A DNA stretch of 64,000 nt, taken from positions 57,735 to 121,734 of the forward strand of contig NZ_JAQGJV010000018.1 of NCBI RefSeq assembly GCF_028290435.1, in the 5' to 3' direction. The stretch's first letter is position 1. The number at the start of each line of letters is the position of its first letter. The stretch comes from Devosia sp. Its GTDB lineage: Bacteria; Pseudomonadota; Alphaproteobacteria; Rhizobiales; Devosiaceae. Under the pieces are notes generated by a model that was not told where the DNA came from, made no database searches, and was given only the letters and a program-made list of their open reading frames with translations. A program made the position numbers and the translations under genes. Positions 1 through 10,792 of the stretch are shown piece by piece.

Positions 1-843
1 TCGTGAACAACAGCGCCAGCCCCGGAAACAGCACCAGCCACCAGGCGACCAGATAGATCGAGTTGGCGCCCGCATCGGCCAACATGCCGCCCCAGCTCGG
101 CGCCGGCGGCACGATGCCGAGACCGAGGAAGGACAGCGTGGCTTCGAACACGATGGAGCCGGGGATCATCATCGTGGTGTAGACAATGATGGGGACGCTG
201 AGATTGGGCAGGATATCGACGATCATGATGGAGAGCGAGCCGGCGCCCAGCGAGCGGCTGGCCTGGACAAACTCGCGTTCCCGCAGCGATTTGACCTGGC
301 CGCGAATGACGCGGCCCATCGTGGTCCAGCTAAAGAACACGATGACGCCGATGCTGAGTGACAGACTGGGCCCGAACACCGAGACCAACGCCAGCGCACA
401 CAGCAGGAAGGGCACGCTCATGATAAGGTCCATGGCGCGGCTGAGGACGGCATCGACCCACCCACCCAGGAAGCCGGCGAGCATGCCCACGGTAATCCCG
501 ATGAACGCGGCCAGAAGCGAAGCCACGACGCCCACCAGCAGCGAGACACGCGCGCCATAGGCCAGTCGCACCAAAACGTCGCGGCCCAATTGGTCGGTGC
601 CGAGCCTGAATTCGGCGTTGGGCGCGACCGGCAGGCCGGTGGGCGAGAGGCCCGTCTGACGGAATTGCTCGATCGGGGAATGGCCGATCCAGGCCTCGAC
701 CAGCGGCGCCGCGGCGGCAAAGGCCACCAGCAGCACGATGAAGATGAAAGCGACCAGGCTCGCCCGATCGCGGATCAGGCGGCGCAGGGTCAGGTCGAGC
801 GAGCTGCGCTGGACGACGGTGGGTGGGGTGGTTGCCGACGTGC

Positions 844-847
<4 letters not shown>
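1..847 (-). CDS. Peptide ABC transporter permease, DppC type (3' end outside window)
   Basis: This is the inner-membrane permease of a dipeptide/oligopeptide importer; at least 282 codons are present and the C-terminus lies beyond the window edge. The visible protein has an N-terminal membrane segment (about residues 33-50), then the periplasmic motif LGTDQLGRDVLVRL that is typical of DppC/OppC, several further hydrophobic segments, and the late TLSFLGLG motif followed by PPAPSWGGML. The cytoplasmic EAA-type loop (VQASRSLGAG) that contacts the ATPase is present. The ATG overlaps the stop of the upstream ATPase gene by four bases (ATGA), so translation is probably coupled. It belongs to one minus-strand operon with the ATPase and binding protein. 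Family assignment is firm; the substrate is inferred from the neighbours to be proline- or hydroxyproline-containing peptides. Confidence 0.93.
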
Positions 848-2721
<1,874 letters not shown>

Positions 2722-2724
2722 ATG

Positions 2725-2757
2725 AAAACGGCCCGAACCATGGATTGGTCCGGGCCG
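2725..2757 (-). terminator. Intra-operon stem-loop with U-tract between binding protein and ATPase genes
   Basis: A 12-bp stem (2729-2740 with 2746-2757, one G-U pair on the minus-strand transcript) closes a 5-nt loop. In the direction of transcription it is followed by TTTTCATTT. It looks like a partial Rho-independent terminator that would let the binding-protein gene be transcribed in excess over the ATPase and permease genes. Confidence 0.7.
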
Positions 2758-2772
2758 CGGGAGATTTATCGC

Positions 2773-4518
2773 TTAGCGCTGCAGCCAGACATTGGTCCAG
2801 TCGCCCTGTACGCCCAGGGAATACGGCTGGAAGTTCTGCACGGCCTCGCCATGATAGAGCACGATGAGGTTGGCGATGAGCGGCACCACCGGCGCATCGG
2901 CCATTACCAGTTCGTCGACCTGGCCCCAGAGCTTGCCGACTTCTTCGGCGGTCGGGGCATTGATGGCCTGGTCGGCCAGTTCATTGGCCTTGTCGTTGTT
3001 GTAGTCGGTGTAGTTGTAGGTCTGATGCGTGCCGTTGAAGGTGAACTGCGGCTGGAACACCGAGCGCGCAGCGCCGCCTGCCCAATCCGGAGTCCAGCCG
3101 ACGGGCGCGATGTCCCACGTGCCGTCCTTGGTGTTGACCTGATTGGTCATAAACTTCGAATAATAGTCGGCCGGTGCAACCGGGGTGAGTTCCAGCGTGA
3201 TGCCGGCCAGCGCCATCGAGGCCTGGATGGTCTGCGCGATGGTGGGCTCGATACCCTTGTTGCGGTAGGGCATTTTCAAGGTAATGCCGTTCGGATAGCC
3301 GGCTTCGGCCAAAAGGGCCTTGGCCTTCTCGATGTCGCCCTTGTCGCCCTCGGTGGGGTAGAGGTTGAACTCGTGATAGCCGAGCACGCCAACGCCAAAG
3401 ATGCCGTTGACCGGCTTGGAGATTTCCGGGCCACCCTGTTGCTGCACCACGGCCGCCTTGTCGACGGCATAATTCAGCGCCTGGCGAACGCGGATATCCC
3501 GCAAGGCACCCTTGTTGTTGTCCGAGACGGTGTTGATGAAGATGAAGTTGGTATTGCCCGACGATACCGTCATCAGCTTCTCGTCGCCCTGCGCGCTGAG
3601 CAATTGCAGCACGGCGGGCGGGATGGTGACGTCATAGGTCATGTCGCCGTCGCCGGACTGCAATTGCTGCATGATGGCGTCGACCGGCAGGCCGAAGGTG
3701 AGCTGGATTTCGTCCACATAGGCCTTGCGCAGCGGATCAGTCTCGGCGACCCAGGCCGGGTTGCGTACGAGCTGCAGAGCGCTGTCCGGCGTATAGGCGG
3801 CCGGCGTATAGGGGCCGCTGGCGATGAAGTTGGTGCGGTAATCGGGGCTATCGGGCAGATAGTCGAGCGCCTCGATCGGCTCGGGCGACGAGGTGGGCAG
3901 CGACAGCATGAAGATGAAGTCGCCGGCCCGCTGGGTCAGCTTGATGACGATGGTTTCGTCATCCGGCGTTTCGATGCCGGCAATGTCGTTGCCTTCGATA
4001 TAGGCCTTCATGGCTTCGACCGTCGGCTCGACCTTGGCGAACCCCTCGCAGAAGGCGGAGAGGCCAGTGATGAGGTCGGTATAGTAGGTGAGCGCTGCCG
4101 AACCCAAAGCCGGGTTGCACATGCGTTTGACGCCGCGCTCGAAGTCCGCCGAGGTAATCTGGCGCGGACCCGCTGGCGTGTTCCAATTGGCGCCCTGGCG
4201 CAGCTTGAACGTGTAGGTCAGCCCGTCATCGGTCGGCTGCGGCACTTCGGTGGCCAGATCGCCGGCGGGCGTTACGCGCACCAACTCGTCCGTCGAGGCC
4301 GCATATGAAATGAGCTGCCGCGTTGTCGCGCGCAGGAAATTGTTGGTCGTAACCAGCGCCGCGGACGTGGGATCGAAGTGGTCGAGATCTTCGGTGCCCA
4401 GAATGCGCAGCGTGCCGCCGGGCTGGCCTTCCTGTGCCTGAATGGCGGGAATACCGGCCAGAGCCGTCGTGGCAACCAGTGCCCCCACAAAGGCAAGTTT
4501 TTGGAATTTCCTGATCAT
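2773..4518 (-). CDS. Peptide ABC transporter substrate-binding protein (SBP_bac_5 family)
   Basis: The 581-residue periplasmic binding protein starts MIRKFQKLAFVGALVATT with a signal peptide ending near AIQAQ. It contains the family-5 blocks GGTLRILGTEDLDHFDP, TYTFKLRQGANW and later DNNKGALRDIRVRQALNYAVD. The start at 4518 is chosen because GGAGGGA lies just upstream and the signal peptide begins there; an upstream in-frame ATG would add 48 residues with no signal sequence. It heads the minus-strand operon and faces a promoter region shared with the DapA-like gene, where two TTGTCGACA motifs lie. The role is high-affinity peptide capture. Peptides with proline or hydroxyproline are inferred from context only. 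Confidence 0.92.
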   Translation of the reverse strand: MIRKFQKLAFVGALVATTALAGIPAIQAQEGQPGGTLRILGTEDLDHFDPTSAALVTTNNFLRATTRQLISYAASTDELVRVTPAGDLATEVPQPTDDGLTYTFKLRQGANWNTPAGPRQITSADFERGVKRMCNPALGSAALTYYTDLITGLSAFCEGFAKVEPTVEAMKAYIEGNDIAGIETPDDETIVIKLTQRAGDFIFMLSLPTSSPEPIEALDYLPDSPDYRTNFIASGPYTPAAYTPDSALQLVRNPAWVAETDPLRKAYVDEIQLTFGLPVDAIMQQLQSGDGDMTYDVTIPPAVLQLLSAQGDEKLMTVSSGNTNFIFINTVSDNNKGALRDIRVRQALNYAVDKAAVVQQQGGPEISKPVNGIFGVGVLGYHEFNLYPTEGDKGDIEKAKALLAEAGYPNGITLKMPYRNKGIEPTIAQTIQASMALAGITLELTPVAPADYYSKFMTNQVNTKDGTWDIAPVGWTPDWAGGAARSVFQPQFTFNGTHQTYNYTDYNNDKANELADQAINAPTAEEVGKLWGQVDELVMADAPVVPLIANLIVLYHGEAVQNFQPYSLGVQGDWTNVWLQR

Positions 4519-4615
4519 GAACGCTCCCTCCGAGCAATTGCAGTCTCGTCGTTCTATCCGCCCGAGAGCGGCTGTGGTCGCATTGACACAAAACAAATCC
4601 TTGCTGTCAACCCAT

Positions 4616-4624
4616 TTGTCGACA
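4616..4624. promoter_or_regulatory. GntR-type operator TTGTCGACA (site 1)
   Basis: TTGTCGACA contains the palindrome TGTCGACA. It lies about 100 bp upstream of the peptide-binding-protein start and 136 bp upstream of the DapA-like start. The same word occurs at 4691, 7860 and 16080, each in front of genes of the same module, and FCD-type GntR regulators commonly bind short palindromes of this kind. The GntR encoded at 6979-7710 is the obvious candidate. Confidence 0.6.
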
Positions 4625-4663
4625 GTTTGGCGACAATGAAATAAGGTCATGAGGCTCACCAAA

Positions 4664-4681
4664 ATCTCTCTGTGCAGAGAT
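4664..4681. promoter_or_regulatory. Inverted repeat ATCTCT-N6-AGAGAT
   Basis: A perfect 6-bp inverted repeat with a 6-nt spacer sits between the two TTGTCGACA sites in the divergent promoter region. It could be a second regulator site or part of a promoter structure. I cannot assign a regulator. Confidence 0.3.
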
Positions 4682-4690
4682 ATGATTTTC

Positions 4691-4700
4691 TTGTCGACAA
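4691..4700. promoter_or_regulatory. GntR-type operator TTGTCGACAA (site 2)
   Basis: This is a perfect 10-bp palindrome located 60 bp upstream of the DapA-like start. It is identical to the site at 7860-7869 in front of the aminopeptidase P gene. Together with site 1 it brackets the divergent promoters of the peptide importer and the DapA-like gene. Confidence 0.65.
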
Positions 4701-4759
4701 ACTAAATACAAGACGCTAAACATGGCCTCAAACACACACCCTGCGGCATGGAGAATTTT

Positions 4760-5674
4760 ATGAACAAGAGCGACTTCAAGGGCGTCCTCCCCGCGATCAC
4801 CACCAAGATGACTGCCGACCAGGAAGTGGACCTCGCCGGCGTTCGGGCCGACGTGGCCTTTCAGATTGAAGCGGGCGTCGATGGCATCATCGTGTGTGGC
4901 TCGCTCGGCGAGGCATCCAGCCTGATTGCCAGCGAGAAGCTAGCGATCGCCAAGGCCGCGATCGAGGAAGCCGCCGGTCGCGTGCCCGTGCTGCTGACCA
5001 TCGCTGAAGACTCCACCCGCGCCGGCGCGGCGCTGGCTGCCGAAGCCGAAAAGATCGGCATCAAGGGCCTGATGGTCCTGCCGGCAATGCGCTATCTGGC
5101 CGATGACCGCGAAGTCGTGGCCCACTATCGCGCCATCGCGGCGGCGTCGAGCCTGCCGATCATTGTCTACAACAATCCCCTGGCCTATGGCATCGACATC
5201 AGCGAAGCCATGCTCAAGGAAATGGCCGACGAGCCCAAATTCGTCGCCATCAAGGAATCCACCGGCGACACGCGTCGCATCAATGAGACCATCAAGGCTC
5301 TGGGCGACCGCTACCAGTTGCTGACCGGCGTCGACGACCTGGCGCTGGAAAGCCTGATCCTGGGCTGCAATGGCTGGATCGCCGGTCTCGTCGTGGCCTT
5401 CCCCAAGGAAACCGTCGCCATCTACAAGCTGGTGCAAGAGGGCCGCATTCCCGAAGCGCTGGAAATCTACCGCTGGTTCCTGCCGCTGCTGCACCTCGAT
5501 ATCGGGGCAAAGTTTGTGCACAATATCAAACTGGCCGAGCACATCGTGCGCGGCACCTCGCCCGTCATGCGTGCACCCCGGCTTGAGCTGGTGGGCGCCG
5601 AAGCCGCCCATATCCGCGCAGTGGTCGAGGACGGGCTCAAGAACCGTCCGAACCTGGCCAAGTACGGCTTCTAG
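4760..5674 (+). CDS. DapA-superfamily lyase/deaminase, candidate 1-pyrroline-4-hydroxy-2-carboxylate deaminase
   Basis: The 304-residue TIM-barrel protein belongs to the dihydrodipicolinate synthase/N-acetylneuraminate lyase superfamily. It has the GSLGEAS substrate loop (about 48-54), the Tyr of YNNP (Tyr137) and the Schiff-base Lys of AIKEST (Lys165). ATG 4760 is preferred over ATG 4748 because GGAG at 4750-4753 is correctly spaced for it. In 4-hydroxyproline catabolism the third enzyme is a DapA-family deaminase that gives 2-oxoglutarate semialdehyde. The neighbouring D-amino-acid oxidase, epimerases and GntR make that role likelier than lysine biosynthesis. A strong terminator follows. 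Family is certain; substrate is inference. Confidence 0.85.
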   Translation: MNKSDFKGVLPAITTKMTADQEVDLAGVRADVAFQIEAGVDGIIVCGSLGEASSLIASEKLAIAKAAIEEAAGRVPVLLTIAEDSTRAGAALAAEAEKIGIKGLMVLPAMRYLADDREVVAHYRAIAAASSLPIIVYNNPLAYGIDISEAMLKEMADEPKFVAIKESTGDTRRINETIKALGDRYQLLTGVDDLALESLILGCNGWIAGLVVAFPKETVAIYKLVQEGRIPEALEIYRWFLPLLHLDIGAKFVHNIKLAEHIVRGTSPVMRAPRLELVGAEAAHIRAVVEDGLKNRPNLAKYGF

Positions 5675-5696
5675 TTTACGGATTTACGCATTCAAA

Positions 5697-5723
5697 GGGA
5701 CGGCTTCGGCCGTCCCCTTTTTT
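5697..5723 (+). terminator. Rho-independent terminator after the DapA-like gene
   Basis: GGGACGGC (5697-5704) pairs with GCCGTCCC (5709-5716) around a stable TTCG tetraloop and is followed by CTTTTTT. It lies between the convergent DapA-like and FAD oxidase genes and clearly serves the plus strand. Confidence 0.9.
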
Positions 5724-5736
5724 CGTTTCGGCAGGT

Positions 5737-6966
5737 CTACTGGAAGCGCGCGATGGAGAGCGCCGTCGGGGTCGGGCTGGTTCCGCCAATGGCGTCGGCA
5801 ACCAGGCGCGCGGTGACCGCGCTGAGCGTGAGCCCCAGATGCCCGTGCCCGAAGGCCAAGACGATCCGATTGTCGTCCGGATGCCGGTCGATGACGGGCA
5901 GCGAGTCGGGTGTGGACGGCCGACGACCCATCCACTCGACGCCGCCTTCGGGCAGGGACGGCACATAGCGCCGCATCTTCTCGCGCATCGCCTTGGCGCG
6001 GCCAAAATTGGGGCTGGTGGCCGGCTTTGCCAGTTCCACGGCGCCGCCGATGCGTAGGCCATCGATCAGTGGCGAGGCGATGAAGCCGTGATCGGCAAAG
6101 CCCACCGGCACGGCGAGATTCCAGCCTAGCCCCGTATAGGTGGTATTGTAGCCGCGCTCGGCTTCGAGCAGCACCCGCAATCCCATTCCCCGCACCAGCT
6201 CGCGCGACCAGACGCCAGCCGCGACCACGATCTTGTCGAACACCTGCTCATTCTGTCCCGCGACGCGCAGCGCAATCCCATCACTGCGCCGCTCGACGCC
6301 CGTGACCTTGCCGTCCACCAGGCGGCCGCGGCCCCGGACGAAATCCTGGTACTGGCGCAGCACCGTCAGTGGATTGGAGACCATCCAGTAGCCCGGCTGA
6401 TGCATCGCGCCAAAGAATTGTCCCTCCAATTGCGGGACCATGTTGCGCGCCGTTTCGGTGGAGATGGCCTCATAGTCGTAGCCGAGAACCTGCTTGACGG
6501 ACTGCGCTTCGCGTAGCGCACCATCGAGGCTGGCCTGGCTGTCATGCAGGGAGATAAAACCGGTCTGGCGCAGATGTCCCGCTATGCCGGCAATCCGGGC
6601 CAGCGCTTCGTGATCGGCCAGCGCGGTCTGCATCAGGCTCGTCAGGGCCAGCCGGGCGCGCGCCCCTCGGGCCGGGGTCGATGCGGCCAGAAAAGCCAGC
6701 AGCCATGGAGTCAGTGCCGGCAGGTCCTGCCACCGCAGGGTGAGCGGCCCCAGCGGATCGAGCAGCCATTTCGGCACTGCCGTGAGCATGCCGGGGCTCG
6801 CAATCGGCGCGATTTCGGGCAGGGCGATCAGCGCGGCATTGCCAGCCGAGGTCGGCAGGCCTGCCGGGTCGGCATCGAACACGGTGACCTCATGGCCATC
6901 CCCGATCAGCCAGGTGCCAATCGCCGCGCCGATAATCCCGGCACCTACAACGCCAATGCGAGCCAT
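5737..6966 (-). CDS. FAD-dependent D-amino-acid dehydrogenase, DadA/HypO-like (candidate D-hydroxyproline dehydrogenase)
   Basis: The 409-residue flavoprotein of the DAO family has an N-terminal Rossmann FAD site (GVVGAGIIGAAIG, residues 5-17), and the C-terminal block GRRPSTPDSLPVIDR then GHGHLGLTLS typical of DadA and cis-4-hydroxy-D-proline dehydrogenases. In hydroxyproline breakdown this step oxidises cis-4-hydroxy-D-proline, the epimerase product, to the pyrroline acid used by a DapA-family deaminase; both partner types are encoded next door. The gene is 12 bp downstream of the GntR gene on the same strand, so the two are probably co-transcribed. A D-proline or general D-amino acid substrate cannot be excluded. 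Confidence 0.87.
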   Translation of the reverse strand: MARIGVVGAGIIGAAIGTWLIGDGHEVTVFDADPAGLPTSAGNAALIALPEIAPIASPGMLTAVPKWLLDPLGPLTLRWQDLPALTPWLLAFLAASTPARGARARLALTSLMQTALADHEALARIAGIAGHLRQTGFISLHDSQASLDGALREAQSVKQVLGYDYEAISTETARNMVPQLEGQFFGAMHQPGYWMVSNPLTVLRQYQDFVRGRGRLVDGKVTGVERRSDGIALRVAGQNEQVFDKIVVAAGVWSRELVRGMGLRVLLEAERGYNTTYTGLGWNLAVPVGFADHGFIASPLIDGLRIGGAVELAKPATSPNFGRAKAMREKMRRYVPSLPEGGVEWMGRRPSTPDSLPVIDRHPDDNRIVLAFGHGHLGLTLSAVTARLVADAIGGTSPTPTALSIARFQ

Positions 6967-6978
6967 GCGGATGTCCTA

Positions 6979-7710
6979 CTAGAGCTTGATGCCGGCGACG
7001 GTATCGCGCGCGATGTAGCTCTGGATCTGCCGCACGATCTGGGCCGCATGGGTTGCCGCCAGCGCGTCGGCCAGGTCGGCATCGCCGGCATCGATGGCCT
7101 GCACCATGCTGCCGTGTTCGTCGACATATTGGTGGGGCAGTCGATCATCGAACGACTGATAATAGATGCGCAGGATGCGGCGGCCCTCATCCAGCAACCG
7201 GGAGAACAGGTGGGTGAAATAGCTGTTGCCGCCGGCCTCGGCGATGGCGACGTGGAAATCGCGGTTGGCCTGGATCATGTCCAGCGCATCCCGGCGCATC
7301 ACGGCGTCCGCATAGGCGGCCTCGAAGCTGCGGATGGCCACCAGATGTTCGGCGCGCCGGTTGACGGCGGCGGCGCGGGTGGTCACGCGATACATCAGCG
7401 TCAAGGCTTCGAAATAGACCGGCAATTGGGCGAAATCGATGGTCGCGACCACGGTGTTCCGGTTCGGCAGCGTCTTGGCTAGGCCCTCGGCCACGAGGCG
7501 CACCAGTGCTTCGCGAATGGGCGTGCGCGACATCTTGAACTGCTCGGACAGCGTCACTTCGTCGAGCGGGCTACCCGGCTCGATGGCCAGTTCCAGAATG
7601 GACTGGCGCAACTGCTGGTAGACCGTCTGCGCACCCGAGCCGCGGGTCCGATCGGGCTTGCCCGGCTGCTCGGCCTTCGTCGCTTTGTCCACTGCGTCTC
7701 GCGTTTTCAC
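6979..7710 (-). CDS. GntR-family transcriptional regulator, FCD (FadR-like) subfamily
   Basis: The 243-residue regulator has an N-terminal winged helix (VYQQLRQSILELAIEPGSPL to MSRTPIREALVRLVAEGL) and a C-terminal all-helical FCD effector domain with the metal/ligand motif pattern NRDFHVAIAEAGG. I prefer GTG 7710 because GGGGAACC lies just upstream; a TTG at 7740 would add ten residues but has no ribosome-binding site. FCD GntR proteins usually repress small-molecule catabolism, and the hydroxyproline regulator HypR of Sinorhizobium is of this class. The likely targets are the TTGTCGACAA sites at 4616, 4691, 7860 and 16080. The inducer is inferred to be hydroxyproline or an intermediate. Confidence 0.9.
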   Translation of the reverse strand: MKTRDAVDKATKAEQPGKPDRTRGSGAQTVYQQLRQSILELAIEPGSPLDEVTLSEQFKMSRTPIREALVRLVAEGLAKTLPNRNTVVATIDFAQLPVYFEALTLMYRVTTRAAAVNRRAEHLVAIRSFEAAYADAVMRRDALDMIQANRDFHVAIAEAGGNSYFTHLFSRLLDEGRRILRIYYQSFDDRLPHQYVDEHGSMVQAIDAGDADLADALAATHAAQIVRQIQSYIARDTVAGIKL

Positions 7711-7859
7711 GTTGTGGTTCCCCAATCGGCACGGCCGCAATTGCGACCGAATTTGCTCGGCCGCCGCGCGCTTCGGCCCACCTCAATTACCCGTTCGAGC
7801 CCGCGCAGGCCAGCACATTGCAATTTCGATGTCGCTATGCAAGGTAGATGGTATTCAAT

Positions 7860-7869
7860 TTGTCGACAA
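7860..7869. promoter_or_regulatory. GntR-type operator TTGTCGACAA (site 3)
   Basis: The perfect 10-bp palindrome lies 42 bp upstream of the aminopeptidase P ATG, a position suited to repression of that operon, and also in the divergent upstream region of the GntR gene, allowing autoregulation. It is identical to the site at 4691-4700. Confidence 0.65.
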
Positions 7870-7910
7870 GATCGATTGAGCCACGAATCTTCAATTTCGG
7901 AAGTGTCCAC

Positions 7911-9728
7911 ATGTCGTCCAGTCCCGCCGCAATCGAGCCCGGTCAGCGTCTTGCCGCGTTGCGCGCCGCTCTCCACACCGCGGGGCTCGATGGCGTGATC
8001 ATTCCCCGTTTCGACGCGTATCAGGGCGAGGTGGTTGCGCCCCACGATGAGCGGCTGGCCTATGTGACAGGCTTCACGGGATCGGCCGGGATAGCGCTGG
8101 TCACCGCCGACCGCGCAGTCGTGTTCGTCGATGGGCGCTATCAGGTGCAGGTGCGTCGCGAGGTCGACCTTTCGGCGTTCGAAATCGAACATTTCTACGA
8201 TGCGCCGATCGAACAATGGCTCGAACGCCACGCCGCGGCGGGGCAACGGTTCGGCATCAATACCATGCTGGTGCCCGGCAAGCTCTTCGACTTGCTCCAT
8301 ACCGGGTTGTGGCGTGCCGGTGGCGAACTGGTGGGGCTTGAGGCCGATCTGATCGACACCGTCTGGCCCGATCAACCCGAGCCGCCTCTGGGCGCCATCA
8401 AGCCCTTTCCCCTCGCCTTTGCGGGCGAGGATAGCGCTACCAAACGGAACCGGATCGCGGCGGCGCTGGAGCGGATCGGGGCCGACCTGCTGGTCGAGAC
8501 CCAGCCGGACAATATTGCCTGGCTGCTCAATATTCGCGGGGGCGACATTGCTCGAACCCCGGTCGCTCATTCGACGCTGCTGCTAGACCGGACAGGGGCT
8601 GCCGAATGGTTCGTGGACGAGCGTAAATTGCCCAATGATCAGGGCGAGATTCTGATTGACGGCCTGTCGCTGCGTCCTGCCGACGGGCTGCTTGATGCTA
8701 TTGCACAGCGGGCGCGGGACGTTGTCGTCGCTGTGGATCCTGCCTTTGCACCGGTCGCGGTACGGCATGCAGTCGAAGTGGCGGGTGGCGCGGTACTCTC
8801 CCAGTTCAGCCCGGTCACGCTGGCCAAGGCGGTCAAGAACCCGGTCGAGCTGAGCGGCTTCCGCCAGTCCCATGTTGAAGACGGCGTGGCCTGGGTCGAG
8901 TTTATCGCCTGGCTGATGACGGAAGGCGCCCAGCGCCTTGCGGCCGGCAATCCGGTTACTGAAATGGAGGCCCAGGCCGAATTGCTCAAGTTCCGCCAGC
9001 AGCGCGAAAACTTCGTCGAAGACAGCTTTGCCCCCATCGCGGCCGCCGGCAGCAACGCGGCCATGTGCCACTATTCGTCCAAGCCCGAGACGAACGCGCC
9101 GATCACGGGCGATCTGCCGTTTCTCCTCGATACCGGCGGCCAATATTTCGGCGGCACCACCGACGCTACGCGAACCTTCATGCTCGGAAAGCCCAGTGGT
9201 GAAATCCGCCGTGCCTATACGGCGGTGCTGCAAGGCTTCATCGCGCTGATGACGGTCCAGTTTCCGACCACCGCCACGGGCCATTATCTCGATGCCCTGG
9301 CGCGCCGACCACTCTGGGATCTGGGGCTCGACTTCGATCACGGCACCGGCCACGGCGTCGGGCATTTCCTCTCGGTGCACGAACATCCCCATCGCTTCGG
9401 CAAGGTGGTGAACCCGTTCACCTTCGAGCCCGGGGTGATCATGACCATCGAGCCGGGATATTATTCTGAAGGCGGCTTCGGCCTGCGTGTCGAGAACCAG
9501 GTCGAGGTCGTTGCGGGTGCGCCGGGGTTCCTGCGTTTCGATACGCTGACGCTGGTGCCCATCGATCTGTCGATGGTGGATGCAGAACAGTTGAACCGCA
9601 GCGACATCGCGTTCCTCGACGCCTATCATGCTCGCGTCCGCGCCGCACTGGCGGGGCGCCTCTCGCCGCGCGCGGCCGCCTATCTCGAAGCTGCCACCGC
9701 GCCGCTGCATCAGCAACTCGCGGCCTAG
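7911..9728 (+). CDS. Aminopeptidase P family protein (Xaa-Pro aminopeptidase, M24B)
   Basis: The 605-residue cytosolic metallopeptidase has two N-terminal creatinase-like domains (IIPRFDAYQGEV onward) and a C-terminal pita-bread domain. Metal ligands are visible: Asp in LLDTGGQY (Asp407), Asp in TTDATRTF, His in HGTGHGVGH (His477), Glu in IEPGYY and Glu in LRVENQVEV. It removes the N-terminal residue from peptides with Pro, and plausibly hydroxyproline, in position two. The start at 7911 follows CGGAAG and leaves the GntR-type palindrome in the leader; a reading from 7848 would put the operator inside the coding region. It is 29 bp ahead of a proline-racemase-family gene, linking peptide cleavage to imino-acid catabolism. 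Confidence 0.93.
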   Translation: MSSSPAAIEPGQRLAALRAALHTAGLDGVIIPRFDAYQGEVVAPHDERLAYVTGFTGSAGIALVTADRAVVFVDGRYQVQVRREVDLSAFEIEHFYDAPIEQWLERHAAAGQRFGINTMLVPGKLFDLLHTGLWRAGGELVGLEADLIDTVWPDQPEPPLGAIKPFPLAFAGEDSATKRNRIAAALERIGADLLVETQPDNIAWLLNIRGGDIARTPVAHSTLLLDRTGAAEWFVDERKLPNDQGEILIDGLSLRPADGLLDAIAQRARDVVVAVDPAFAPVAVRHAVEVAGGAVLSQFSPVTLAKAVKNPVELSGFRQSHVEDGVAWVEFIAWLMTEGAQRLAAGNPVTEMEAQAELLKFRQQRENFVEDSFAPIAAAGSNAAMCHYSSKPETNAPITGDLPFLLDTGGQYFGGTTDATRTFMLGKPSGEIRRAYTAVLQGFIALMTVQFPTTATGHYLDALARRPLWDLGLDFDHGTGHGVGHFLSVHEHPHRFGKVVNPFTFEPGVIMTIEPGYYSEGGFGLRVENQVEVVAGAPGFLRFDTLTLVPIDLSMVDAEQLNRSDIAFLDAYHARVRAALAGRLSPRAAAYLEAATAPLHQQLAA

Positions 9729-9757
9729 ACACTCATCTGCTCGGAAAGGACAGGCGC

Positions 9758-10792
9758 ATGCGCTGGTCAAAAACGGTTACCCTTGTCGAAGCGCATGCCG
9801 AGGGCGAAGTGGGGCGCATCGTCACCGGCGGCGTCATCGACGTGCCGGGCGCGACCATTGCGGACAAGCTGCGTCATCTCAACGAGGTCGATGACAGCCT
9901 GCGCCGCTTCCTCGTATTCGAGCCCCGCGCCTCGGCGCAGATGAGCACGTGCCTTATCTTTCCGCCCACTCGCCCCGACGCCGATATCGCCTTCATCATC
10001 CTGCAGGGCGACAAGGCCCATGCCATGTCCGGGTCCAACAGCATCTGCCTGACCACGGTGCTGCTGGAGACCGGGATGTTGCCGATGGTGGAGCCGGAAA
10101 CCATCGTGCGGATCGAGACCGCTTCTGGCCTCGTAACGGCGCGCGCCACCTGTCGCAACGGCAAGTGCGAGCGCGTGACGCTGACCATGAACCCGTCCTA
10201 TGCCGACCAGCTCGATGCGGTGGTGGACGTGGAAGGCTATGGCAAGGTCAAGGTCGATATCGCCTATGGGGGCATTTTCTATGCGCTGATCGACCCGGCG
10301 CAGCTCGGCCTCGAAATCCGCCCCGACCAGGCCAAGAAGCTCGTCGAGGCCGGCAGCGCCATTCATCGCGCCGTCAATGCGCAACTGACCATCGCCCATC
10401 CTGAGATCGAGGCGATCAAGGGCATTTCCTATACGATGTTTGTCAGCCACAACGCGGCGGGCGAACTTAAGGGCGCCACCATCATGCCACCGGGCCGCAT
10501 CGATCGCTCACCATGCGGCACGGGCAATTCGGCGCGCCTCGCTGTGGCGGCGGCGCGTGGTCTTGCCAAGCCCGGCGATCGCTTCACCGCGCGCTCGATC
10601 ATCGATTCCACGTTCGAGGTCACTTATGCCAGCGACACCACAGTCGCCGGCCGGCCCGCCGTGCAACCGATCATTTCAGGACGCGGCTGGATCCACGGCA
10701 TCCACCAGATCGGCGTCGACCCGACCGATCCTTATCAGCTCGGCTATTCAGTCTCGGACACTTGGGGCGACGCGTTTGATCTGATGAACTGA
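9758..10792 (+). CDS. Proline racemase superfamily enzyme, Ser/Cys type (candidate hydroxyproline 2-epimerase)
   Basis: The 344-residue protein is a full-length member of the proline racemase/4-hydroxyproline epimerase family. The second catalytic cysteine is kept (DRSPCGTG, Cys253), but the first, normally in MCGH, is Ser91 in MSGSNS. Family members with such Ser/Cys pairs are known and are associated with hydroxyproline epimerisation; trans-3-hydroxyproline dehydratases instead change the second position. The gene follows the aminopeptidase P gene by 29 bp with AAAGGA before the ATG. It would convert trans-hydroxy-L-proline to the cis-D isomer used by the FAD oxidase at 5737. A paralogue (10807-11847) faces it tail to tail. 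Confidence 0.88.
   Translation: MRWSKTVTLVEAHAEGEVGRIVTGGVIDVPGATIADKLRHLNEVDDSLRRFLVFEPRASAQMSTCLIFPPTRPDADIAFIILQGDKAHAMSGSNSICLTTVLLETGMLPMVEPETIVRIETASGLVTARATCRNGKCERVTLTMNPSYADQLDAVVDVEGYGKVKVDIAYGGIFYALIDPAQLGLEIRPDQAKKLVEAGSAIHRAVNAQLTIAHPEIEAIKGISYTMFVSHNAAGELKGATIMPPGRIDRSPCGTGNSARLAVAAARGLAKPGDRFTARSIIDSTFEVTYASDTTVAGRPAVQPIISGRGWIHGIHQIGVDPTDPYQLGYSVSDTWGDAFDLMN

Noticed and set aside
4760..5674. Assignment of the DapA-like gene as lysine-biosynthetic dihydrodipicolinate synthase
   Set aside because: The GTTG motif is changed to GSLG and the neighbours are imino-acid catabolic genes, so a deaminase/lyase role is likelier; a true dapA is expected elsewhere.
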